A stretch of 64,000 nt of DNA. It comes from Aporrectodea caliginosa (Eukaryota > Annelida > Clitellata > Crassiclitellata > Lumbricidae). The translations under genes and the position numbers were made by a program. Shown one piece after another: positions 1 through 12,500 of this stretch (the first letter of the stretch is position 1; the number at the start of each line of letters is the position of its first letter). The notes below the pieces were generated by a model. It did no database searches and was not told the origin of the DNA. It saw only the letters and a list, made by a program, of their open reading frames with translations. Location of the stretch: assembly GCA_020284085.1 (NCBI GenBank), contig JACEVL010000946.1, forward strand, positions 404,001-468,000, in the 5' to 3' direction.

Positions 1-171
1 ATATGTAGGTAGCAATGTATATATGTACGATTGTACATATGCACGCATCATGTATATACCGTGCCTTTAAATATATTGTCAAAGTTGTTAAAGCTGAGAT
101 TTCTTACATATCGAAAAAAATTTACAATCTCAAAGATCTACAGCACATTATGAGTTGTAGCTTTAACATTG

Positions 172-285
172 AATTACACATGATTACATAATATTACACA
201 TCATTACATAATATTACACATCATTACATAATATTACACATCATTACATAATATTACACATCATTGCATAATATTATGCATCATG
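172..285. repeat. 20-bp tandem repeat
   Basis: About five copies of a 20-bp unit (attacacatcattacataat) run in tandem downstream of the PPP4R4 stop codon, followed by a short TATG run. The region would fall in or beyond the 3' UTR of that gene. No coding potential is visible. Confidence 0.85.
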
Positions 286-366
286 TATGTATGTATGTAT
301 GAGCACTTGTTATAGCACCCCTTCAAGATTTCTACTCAGAGGCGCTCCCCACATCATATTACATTC
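286..366 (-). repeat. SINE/LINE 3' tail fragment
   Basis: Truncated 3' tail containing 'tatagcaccccttcaagat' and 'gaggcgctccc', ending in a TATG microsatellite. The same tail ends the SINE at 23018-23250 and the LINE fragment at 3444-3735. It lies just downstream of PPP4R4. Confidence 0.6.
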
Positions 367-439
367 ATTACGCTACATCATATTCATCAATATGATAAAA
401 AGAATCGATGAGATTTAGAAACAGAGTGAACCAGATGAG

Positions 440-576
440 TTACTGACTTCGTGAGGAATATGCTCCTAATGTCTTCTTGGCATCTTTAGCAGTTGACGAT
501 GATGGCACAGGATTTGCGGCTGCTGCTGGCTTCTCTTTAGCCTGAGATCCAGGTGCTGTAACTGGTCCTGCTGCTG
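440..576 (-). CDS. PPP4R4: PPP4R4 exon 22 (last)
   Basis: Encodes residues 768-812, ending AYSSRSQ then TAA. The tail is rich in Ala, Pro and Ser and is the least conserved part. The acceptor lies in a run of CAG triplets, so neighbouring AGs three bases apart could be used alternatively, adding or removing single residues. Confidence 0.88.
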
Positions 577-3500
577 CTGCAACAAAAGGACAATAGAACA
601 ACCAATCCAGATGATGGAATCAAAGACCAACAAAAGTAAAGTCACCTTAGACTAAAAAATATTACTGACTGTTATTATTATTAATTATTATGCATTTATT
701 AAGCGCCACTACCTAACGACCAAGCATCAATCGATGGTGCCGAGAAATTCTGAGTTATGGACTAGCTCAAGGTCCCTATGCGATAAATGCCTCAGGTGAG
801 GTTCAAACCTGTCCCCTCTGTATTAACAGGCAAGCGCTCTAACCAATTCGCAACTGGGTCCCACTTAATAAACTAATGGGAAATCATTTATCTAGAAAGC
901 TTATTCCACACGAATTGCAATACATCCCGCACTTGAGCCATGTCGAGTCACTAGGTGAGGCTCAAACCTGTTCTCTCTGCATTAAAAGGCGAGCGCTCTA
1001 ACCAGCCGACCACTGTACCCCACTTTAATAAACGAAGTTTCTTGTCACAGCTCTCATTTCATTGTGAGAAATCGTTCGTTTAGAAAGCTTTTTTGCACAC
1101 GAGTTGCAACACACTTCCATCCAATTCCAACTCAAACCTAGGCATTTTGTTGCTTCGTTCTAAAACATTCTGACATATCGGAAACAACAACACCAGCAGA
1201 AAATGCAACTGGGGCACGGTGCCTGATTGGTTAGAGCACTTGCTTGGCCTGTAATGCGAAGAGTATGGGTTTGAGCCTCCACTCAGGCGGTTATGCTATG
1301 TACGGACATTGAGCAAGTCCGTCACTCACAATTGCTCTGTGCCATCGACGTTCTGTCATGTACAATTCTGAACTTCGGAAGGAGGGCAATATCAATACAC
1401 AATTGTATCGTATTGTATGAAAGGCAGCTGGATAAAAAGATGATTTGTCTGATCAGACCTTTCGGCTTTGGAGTTGGCAGTTTGCTGCTGCGACCAGGGG
1501 GTACAGCGTTCGATAATCTCTTCTTCGTTTCCTTGGAAATATCTTCTTGCTTCTTCATTTGCTCCTCCTTTTTCCATAATAAAACAGTTCAGTTAGTTAA
1601 GTTGCACAATGTGCAGCTTAAAGCATGTGCAATGCACAGGCTTTCACAAATATAATTGTGACTGTAATTAGTAACTTCTATCGAGCCATTGTCGAATGCA
1701 CAAGGCATCAACCGAGGCACCAAAACTAAAGTCATAACCAGATCAAGATCCATAAGATCAGTTCACCGAGAGATACATACACATAAACATGCAAACACAT
1801 ACACACAAACACACACATGAAATACCTAGCTTATGTGAAAGTATTGAAAACACACACACACACACGTGCATATATACTCATACTGATACGGAGATCTCAT
1901 AATATATAATACACAGCTGAAACAAGTGGAATGAAACAAGTGGGAACCTCACCAAATCTAGTAATTTCTTTTCGTCTTCGAGCTTCTTGTCGTCTGCCCT
2001 ATCTTCTTCGCTCTTTATGACTTGCTACAACAGGTTCAGTCAGATTAATAAAAAAGTCCATCGGCCGAGATTTATTCAATTACAGAAGTCTACATTTATC
2101 TCTCAATATGTAAACATTGTACTGTGCAGAGTTGTAGCAAGAAAGATACAATAACGGTTCCATCCGCTTGGCTTTCGAGTGGCGCTTTAGAGTTTGGAGA
2201 TTAAGATTACGATGAAATTGAACCATCTGATCAAGCAATATGACAGTAATAAAATAAACAGTTAACTAATGGTAAGTTGAAGATATGCAAAGTCCTACCC
2301 AATGTAGTCTACACATTACTCCAATCGTCCAGCTTCCAAACCTCAGCCTTTCGAGCTTACTCGTCCTCAACGAAACCCACCTTAGCAGCTCCTCTGCCTT
2401 CTTTCTCTGGTGTCTGGGGCAACCAGATTCGGACCTCCGCTCTCTGGAAATCCCTCTGATACGACGCAGCGCTCGTGAATAAGCTGGTGCAATGCGCTTA
2501 GCTTAAGAGCAGCGCTTTAGAAATTTGGAGTTTACGATTACGATGGTATGCCTCATACTTACAGATTCATACGGAACAAGAATGTTGCCCAGTTCTGCAG
2601 TCGCCTAAATTTGAAAAAAGGCAAAAATTCAACTCAATTCCTGTTCATGATTACATTTAGCATATAATTATAATTAAACTTAACAATCAGGTTGGCAAAG
2701 GTAAAAACACAACTTTTTAGACAAATAAGAATTGGATATACCAGTAAGATGCAGAGTTGTGGATATATGTTCCAACATTAATTTATAACAAACTCATCAA
2801 CAAATGACATTCGCTGGTGAGTTATCTTCTAGTGGTGCTACCCAATTCAAAAACTAGTTTCTGTGTGATGCTTTCATATGGGTTGAGAAATTTTCATAAT
2901 TTACAACACACTGCGCTGAAAAAGGTAAATAAGTAAGTAAGTAAAAATATCCCTAAATAAACCAATTGCTAACCACATTTTGGTGTAACCTTCATGCAAT
3001 CTCTCAACTGCGTTCGTAGTTAAATGCCTTGAATAAGAACAAAGCAAAACATGGTAATGAAGACAAAGTAATGCTCACTCTGCTGAGGGCTTCTAAGACG
3101 TCACGGTCTTTCTCGTTGAGCAGACGGTCACGCACGCAATTCTCTAGAAGTTCGGAGAGTGGAACGTCGACTGGTTTCTTAAGAATGGCCTTCAGGCGGG
3201 GTAGAATGGCACACAGACGCAGACGAATGTTTGGAACGCTGTCGTTGTGTAGGGCGAGAAGCGGTTTGAAAAACCACTCTTTGAAGAAGGAGCGCGAATA
3301 AAGTTCCAATGTCACCCAACATGCGTCGATGAAGAGGCCCCTGTGGAAACAGCTCTTGCCGGCCGCAAACTCTGAAAGTGGTCAAACATCAACAGTTACA
3401 TTTGCATGTCTGCATGTAAGTTCCCCGGCTGGCAGAACAGGCATTGGACAATGTTTTGCAAATATCACAGAAATCTTTCAAAATCATGCTCTCTCCATTG

Positions 3501-6500
3501 CAATATCGGGTCCGCTCCTCGGTCAGACAGCGTCGAGCCTTCTCGGTTGTTGGCCCCTCCACTTGGAACGGGCTCTCGCTTACGTTACGCTTACTGCCTC
3601 GGAATAATCTGCCTGCTTTCTACCAACTGCTAAAGTCCTTTCCGTTTGGCCGTGGCTGGGCTGGGAGCGCCTCCGAGTAGGCTTCTTGAAGAGGCGCTAT
3701 ATAAATCTCCGGAATGAATGAATGAATAAATGAATATTCTCAAGAGTATCATAACAGTTTATGATCAGACTCACGTGGGACACCGTAGCTGATCAGTCGA
3801 TCTCTGAACTAACCAATCACTAATTAAACTGTCTCTGTTATTACCCTGCAGTGCTAGAACAAGATAAAGACAAAAACACACCCAGGGTCCCCTCCTCTTT
3901 GTTCTATCAGCTCTTCAAGACTTTTCTCTTCTGCTCTGGGTCAGGAGCGCCTCTGAGTAGTGATCATGAAGGGGTGCTATATAAATTCTTATTTATTTGT
4001 ATTAAACAGAGATCATCACCTTTTACGAGACTTTGAAAGACCTTTTCCCGTTGCTCTTGGCGAATGTTACTGCGCAACAGCAGGAGTAGCGTTCGGACTA
4101 GAGCTCTTCGAACGGGTAATGCCCTCTGTCAACACAATAAAACACTCGTAGGAAATGCTTCAACAGAGTTCTGGATCAATGAGCTTGCGACAGAACAGAT
4201 ACACATATACCAATGCATCACTTACGCCTTGAGTTACTTACAAGACTTCAATGCCTGTCACCTTTACCACACAATTATCTTACAATTCTAGGTACCCATG
4301 TACCATAAACTATCATTTCACATAATTAAAAGCACACAATGTGCATCTTGAACCAAACATCACTTGTTGTTTCAATGTCTCATTAACACTTAAATGGTGA
4401 TAGTGTACTAAAGTGACTGGGAAACCAATGCAGCTCATCGTTAGAGTGTCAAAGACTAAAGTTATCACATAGATGCAAAATACTAGTGGTTATAAAATTA
4501 TCGCATCAACTTCAGAATAGCACACTTTACGAGATAAAACAGAATATAAGTAACAGGTAGTAAACACGCTGACAACAAAATTCTAACTGTACATCAGATT
4601 AGAATTGTAGTTAGTAACTAGTAACTTCTAAAGAGCCGGTGTCTAATGCACAAGGCATCAACCAATGATGCATCAAAACCAAGCCATAATCAGTCCATTA
4701 CGATAGAGATCAGATCCCTGACCTACCAGATCTTGACAGACTATGAGCAGAGACTGCCTCTCCACTCTGGTCTTCTAATAAAAATATTAGATTAGATCAA
4801 AAACAGATACATCCTCAATTACATTCATACACTGACTGACGACTCCTGACGACTCCTATGACAACAACAACATACATGCGCCTCAATAAGAAACTGTCGT
4901 TATTTACCACAGAGCGAAGTCGTATAAACATGACGGAAAGGATCGTCTGGTGAATTTGGTCGGAAGTGAAGAATGAAGGAAGACACGCTAGTGACGTCAC
5001 GTAATGCTCTTGCAGGCGCCAGTTGTTGGAAGCGAAGATGACGCCACGACATCGGCCGATCTCTGTTAGGACCTCAGCCATCTGAAGAACACGTCATAAC
5101 CCATCACGAAAAGATCTCAGACATGACCAAGATCCCATAAACTCAGCAAGACAACTAAGAAAAGGCCAACAATTATTATTATTAGTAGTAGTAGTACTAC
5201 GTGGTATAAATGATCCCTCAGAAATGCAAACAGAAAAGAACGCGACTGTCCTGAAAACTCTCTTCTTACCTTGACTTCGATGCCAGGAGCCTTACTCAAG
5301 GAAGCCAATGTATCGGAAAGCTGGAGAATGAGTCCACTGTCAAACACCTGGAGATAACAGCAGGACAGATTGGGTAAAGAAAACTAAACCATCTTCATAT
5401 TTTAACCTTGAAACGAAAATAACAATTTCATGAACAGCTACAGGATTTATTTACTTTTCTCTGCATCACTTGAATAAACAAGTGAAAAACCAATTCATCA
5501 TATCTCTGAATCTTTTTTGTTCACCTGAAAACATCTTCTATAGGTACAATATGAATACGTGGTTTAAGATTATTTTAAAAGTCCTGTATAAATTAATATT
5601 GAAAATTACTTTAAGTCTGCTATCGTTTATCACCCACTGTAGTTTACAACATGTTCTTTAGAAATTTTCAGATCATTACAACAGTTTTCTACAAATAAAA
5701 AATCCATTTACACTAGAAACCCATTATAAAATCAAGAACCAGCTTAAAACAACTTCGCATTCTTTTAAGAACATCATTGTGTCATGTTTCAACTCCAAAC
5801 CAATGTTTGTATCCATGTACCCACCTTTTTTATATATGCATTATAACAAACACCTTATTACGAGTCTTTTGTTATAATTTTAATTGTAATAGTACCCTGG
5901 AAATTATTAAAGCATCACTTCAAGAGTTTTTTTACGAGTCTTTTGTTATAATTTTAATTGTAATAGTACCCTGGAATTTATAAAGCATCACTTCAAGAAA
6001 AAACTCATCAGCTGCGCTTCCAACCATAACTCACGAAATCGCTGTTAAACGACACAGACTTCAGGCGCTTGCAAAACTGGGGAAGGGACACACTGAGAAG
6101 CTCTAGTACACAACCCTCGAGGAAGGAGGTTCTAACAGGTGGGTCCAACATAGATGAAGCTTCTTGGTGTATGATTACTTGAAATGTTTCTTCCTGATTC
6201 ACGTGCTTGCCTACTCGAATACATTTCCTGTATTGACCGTGCATAACCCCCATTTATCTGATTGCTGAATTCGTCAAAATTACCTCAACACGGTTGTCTC
6301 TGAGAAGCTTTATGAAACAATCCGCAACCACCGAATGTGAGCTCGACCCAACCAGTTTGGCAATCTATGAAAACACAATTAAAAGCCATGGCCAGTCATG
6401 TCAGTTGTTGGTTGGTCAATTACTTGGCAGCAATTAATTACTCGTTAATTACTCAGATTTCAATAGAATATTGTATAGTATTTGGCATTTCTGTAGCGCT

Positions 6501-9500
6501 TCTCCCAGCATAGCCCATTCAGAAGCACTACAAAAGGATAGCCAGTCCAAGTTACTCAGTCAATCATACAAAGAACAAATACAAGTACACACTTCTTACA
6601 ACACACAAATTCTAAAATCAACACTTCAGCTTCAAGTATCTTCTGAAAGTTTAAGTAATCAATACTCCAGTGCCTTATAAGCCCTGCCAGAGTTTCTAAA
6701 CTGTGCTTGTGTAATGAAACTGTAAAAACCATAAATATTATTTCTGTATGTACTTTGTGAAATTTGGAAGTGATTTGTGAAATTTGGAATTGATCATTTA
6801 AAAATGACAAATGTTACCTCATGATACCGAGATGCAAGCTTTGTTCTGACAAGAACGCTGTCATCATGACACAGCTGGGTCAAAGTCGTAGTCAACTCCG
6901 TCTTGAATCCCTTTGGGCCGATAAAACTTATCATCGCCTGTATAATAGAGAAGCGTAAAAGTTATCGACACTTCATAAGAAAGCAGTATGAGTACCAAAT
7001 ACTGTTACAGTACGTGATATGAAGAGATATCAAATGCTGAACATTACACGCTTATAGAAAAGCAGCTACGTAAAGGATTAACATAAAAAGAAGAACCCCC
7101 AGTCCCTCGAGTGAACCAGGAAAGGCCGACCTGGGAATGAAATGTTAATGACTTCATTTACCCTAGCGAACGGGCCAATGTGTACTACTAGTGGAAACAG
7201 GTGACCCACTGTGGGCATAAATGTGGGGTCAAGCAGGTGGCTGTCAGTGTAGTGAAGCTGACAACAACACAGTGAGGAACCCAGTAATGCTTTATACAAA
7301 TGAAGAAAAGAAAAGCAGTTCCTTAAGCTAGCCAGAGAAGCAGCCATGGGTCTAAAGTGTTAACGGCTTCATTTTCTTAGCCTTGGTTTATGAAGGTGGG
7401 TGACCAGTCCTCTCCCTCGTCATCTAATCTTTCCACTGACAGTGTCTGGTCAATGCACTCGTTATAGCCGAGTTGGATAGGCTGCGCATGCTGGAGCCAA
7501 GGTCCCGAATATATATCTGAACTGGCGGGGATCTGCACCTTCGACCTCTCGGTTGACAGTGCAGCACGCTAAGCACTAGACTATCGTGCAACCCAAGAAT
7601 GAATGAATGTCATTGAAACGCATTTCACATTAAACCAAAACAAGAAAAATTAAATGACTGAGGACCCATGAAATATTCACCGGAAGATTACAGGCGGCAC
7701 ACTGTCGACATTTTTCAAACTCATCTTCCTCCTTTTCCTCATCCTCGTAGTCAGACAACGTTGTCATGATGCCCTAGAAATTTAACAAGCAACTAATTAA
7801 CAGTAATCACCAGTAATCAAAAACATCATTGTTAGCAGAGGATACATTTTAAACCATGCTTTTTGAAGTTTTCCCGCTAGGGTAATTGAACAAAATTATC
7901 ACCAATTAACATTATAAGCCATTAGAAAAGTTATTTTTAAATCTTCCTGCTATGGTTTAGATTTAGTGTGTCAATCTATTGCCTCAGTGTTCCAAATTCA
8001 AATTCAAGTACACGATATAGAACTGGGAATAATTGAAGAGTCATGTAAAACTCAAACAGGTTATCTCTCTTGCGGGATCACTGTTGTAAAAATAAAAATA
8101 TAATATTACGCTTATAATAACTGTAACTGAAATTACAAGAGATTAGCAGTTACAAGCAAAACATGAGAAAATCATCATAAAATTATTTCAAGTCTATAAC
8201 ATGCATTTTTTACTTTTTTCTTTCTCTCGTTCTCAGAGAAAGTTCCAAAAATTATATTTCGTAAGAATTTTAACTGTTGGTTTTCTTAAAGGTTACGAAT
8301 TGAGATTCTGATAAAGAAGCACAACTTACTACAGGTGTCCTTGGTTTACTTTCCTGCTTTTCGGCAAGAGGTCTTTTTGACAGACCGATTTTACAAAGCT
8401 TTTTATAGAGTTCTAGAAATTCTTTCTTTTGCTCATCGGCGAAGATTGCTGAAACAGTCATTTATTCGAATTAGGATTTCATATTCATTTAAAATATTTA
8501 CTTATATTGGGGTATTAATAATACCAAACCACAGATTAAAATTATCTATTTTAAAAATTTGTTCAGGTCAAGAAAAGAGAAGCTTCTATTAATATCAATT
8601 AAAATTTCACCATGGTATAGACTTTAAAAAAATGACAGTAGTTAAAAATGCAATAAGTCAAAATTACACAGCAATTTTCAACTCAAAAGTCAAAACATTT
8701 AACCATTTTTACAAACTAGGTATCAAAATTACTTTCAGCTTATGCACATTTACAGTGCAATTCTACTAAGTAAACATCTAATACTTGAAAGTCTTCTAAA
8801 GTTCAGTTTCTGGGTTAAAAACATAATCTAATCTAAGCAACTCTGAATACATGTACTTCCACAGAGAAGAGGAGCGAGCAGCAATCCCTTAAGTTAGCCT
8901 TAGAGACACCCATGGGTATTAGTGTTAGTGATTTCATTTTCCTTAACCTCCGCATATGAGGGTGGGTAGCCAGTTCTCTCCCTTGCTGTCTGACCTTCCC
9001 ACTGACACTGTACGGCCAGTGTACCCATTATAACTGAGTTGGCTATGGGACGCAGATGGAGCAGAAATCTCTAAAAAAATCTCTGTCCCGGTGGGGATTT
9101 GAACCACTGTCCTCTCAGTTGACCATCCAGTGCACTAACCACTAGACCATATGAACATCCCATAGTGTTACTGTAATAATGCAGAAGATGTCAACTGATG
9201 GTTGCAGCTTAGTAAAAACTGATGTATGTGCTAAAGTTGAGGGTTTGAAAATAAAAATAGACTCGTCGTACGTCGGAGAGCTTCACAGAGTTTTCCGAAG
9301 TGTTGAGCAATTGCGGACAGAGTTTTGTCGTTCTCTTCCAGAGCTTGTGTGCAGTAGTTGGAAAAGATTGGAATCACCGTAGAAACCTTGGCCTCTGAAA
9401 TCATCAAATCAATACAAGCCATTAAATCACACACTGAAAATCAACTGTCGACACAAAATATACTAATAGGCCTACAATTTGTATAGTGCAGTAGCACAGC

Positions 9501-12500
9501 CAAGGCCAAAGGAAAGGGCACTGTACACGCTTTGACGTTAATCCAGGCCGTAAGCCACTTAGTGAACTCAGCTGTAATGAATACACTGACCGCACACTGT
9601 CGGTGGGAAGACCAGATGGCAAGGGAGAGGTCTAGTCACCTGCCTGAGTATGTCAAGGCTAATGGTTAGCTTCCTCTTCTTCTTCTAGCCATTAACTTAC
9701 GACTGGCAGTTTGCATAGTGCCTTTCCATAGGCATCACACAACAGTAGATTCAACTCAACAATTGACAACTATCTCAACATAAGCAAAGTTTACAAGCAC
9801 CAGTGTACACTAAGCTCAACATGTTAACAAAATAATTATATAAAATGTGTGAAATTTGCAAACAGCTCTTATTTAAACATGTTCATGCCATAATTCTCAA
9901 TAAAGAATATTCTTACTTACTTTAATAGTAAATATCAAACTCTGAATCTAGATCCAGTGACAAAGTAGAGCCTCACCATTATCCAAGAGTGGCAGAACGC
10001 TAACTAAGGTGTCAAGGCCTGCCAACCGGACCTCAATCTTCTCGTCCTTTGTCAGTTCTACGAGTTCTGGAAGAATAGCAGTCTTCGTCTCTTCCACTCT
10101 GCAACAAGAAAGCTTTACAATTAAAACCACAAGCTCTTGCAGAATGTTAAGTCCTGACCTCTTCCCCTCAGCAATGAGAAAATTTCAAAATTACGAAACT
10201 ACAAGCTCTGTAAGAACAGCAGTACATTATTAGTCTCCTCCTCTTGGCACAAGGAAGCTTTAAAATTAAAAAACCACACGTTCTGGAAGAATAGCAGTCA
10301 TGGTCTTTTCCCCTCTGCAAAAATAAAACTCTAAAATACTAGCTCTGTTAAGAATGGCAGTATAGGTCTTCTCCACTCTGCAACCAAACGAGAAATCTTT
10401 TAAATTAAAAACTACTTTCAACATTGAAACGAAAAAATTAGCTGCCTTGGCCTTACATCTATTTGCCAGCTAATGGCAAAATTTTCATCAAAGTATGAAA
10501 AACCTAATTAAAAGTAACATCCTCCACTTTAGACTTTCAGACTAAAACACCAAGGGACATCATCAATCAAGTATTGCCACGTTCGGTTCACCTCGTTCTC
10601 AAATTTTTTGCTTATACACTTGTTAGAACAAATGAAGCCCAAGAGGTTTACATCACTCCCAATTCCCTGAGCCACAGAGTATGAAAACTCAACAAAGGCT
10701 TTAGATTGTAAGCAGCCCTGGAGGAGAATCTGCAACCACGGAGATTCCAGAACAACTGACCACATGAAATTTTAATGTCTGATCATTAGCACTTCTGTTC
10801 TCATTCCTGCCCTCCATGTGTGTGAGCCACTCGTAATAACAAAAATAAAAGTTTTCCCTTGCCTATTCATACTGTTTTACTTTATTCTGCTGAATAAATA
10901 TTTTCAACCTACCTAAAATGTGCACTTGTTTAGAGACGTTAAATAGCCACACGTGCAGTGTTTTGGAGATGTGATCTACTAAGGAAAAATAGTACTAAGT
11001 CTCGATGCTTATTGTGTACAACTGTACATAACACCTATAACAAGCAAAAGGACAACTGGTGTTGCAGAAGTCACCACAAAAGTCAAGTCTCAGGCAAGAG
11101 CCAAGCCAGTAAGAGGAGAGCTTCTTCAAATTTCATCTGCTTCTGTTTCACTAACAGTTGAAGTTCATTCTATTTCACTCTGGTCTCATTTGTGAGGTCA
11201 AAAACACCTCTGAAAAAGTACTATATTATAAATAGATTCACTTATGAATATGATTATGATTACAGCTAGAGTAACAAAATGTCACAACTCCACAAAATAA
11301 AGATGGCTTTGGAAGAGACTCACCCAAGGGCCTCTGCCACTGGAAAGAGCAGCCGTGACATACATGCCCTGACCTCGTATTCGACATCTTGACAGAGCGA
11401 TAGGACGATCGAAAGTATGTCTCTTTTGACCCTAAAGAAACAGCCATTCACACAATCACAATCAAAGCAATTATGTAATCTTAGGTTTAAAAAGCATGCT
11501 ACAAGTAAGAAATGGAAATGTTGTTCGGGTCTAAACCGAGGACTCCTCTGTCTTGAAGACTTGCTTACCCACCAAAGACTGACTTTTAACTTAACTGATC
11601 TATCGAATTTTGCCTTTGACATGTATTTGGGCTTTGACGGAGCACATTTTATGAATCTCTCATTTACATACATTTCAACTAGGCTTTTTCAATGGATGAT
11701 GATTTAGACTATGGTTTAGCCTATAATTTAGACCATTATTTAAACTATGATTTAAACTATGGCAGTGCCAGTCCCAAGCCTGTATGAAGGAGGAGGGCGA
11801 CGCTAATGATCTGTGTTATCACACAGTGTCGTTAAACTGAAACTTCTAAGATTCGGTGCGCTGCTCAGCTGCATCTGATCAAGTCTAACAGTAAAAGAAA
11901 AGGGTCAGACTTGGGTTATACTGTGATTTAAACTATGGGTCAGACTATGACTTAGAATATGATTTTAACGCATGCACTTCTGAACTTTAGAAGGAGGGCA
12001 ATATCAAAATACAGTTGTATTGTATTGTATTGGTGCCCATTCTTTTCCCTCTACAACTGATTTTCCAACTTGCAGGGTTCAGTCAATATACCGGTAATCT
12101 AATCGTTCTATACAGAAACATCTCTATCTGACTTGACTGTGACTTGAACCCTGACCTTTGGCTCGAAATTTAGCACACTTACCAATAGACTTATCTACCA
12201 CTCGCCTGATCCAAAGACGGTAAAGTCGTTATAAACTTATCAGTACTTCTCATAGACACTTGAAAGGTGCTAAACAAAATCGTCTCGTTACTAATCAAAT
12301 AGCTCAGACAAAGAGAAAGTAGCCAACTCGTGACCCACTACTTCACACATTCATTGGTTACTATATATTAGGCTGACCAGACGTCCCGGTTTTCCCGGGA
12401 CAGTCCCGATTTTCTGCTAGCTGTCCCGGCTGCCGGGAAAGGTAGGCCAAACTCTAAATATGTCCCGGTTTTAAAAAACTGACCTGACTTTCCGATCTTA

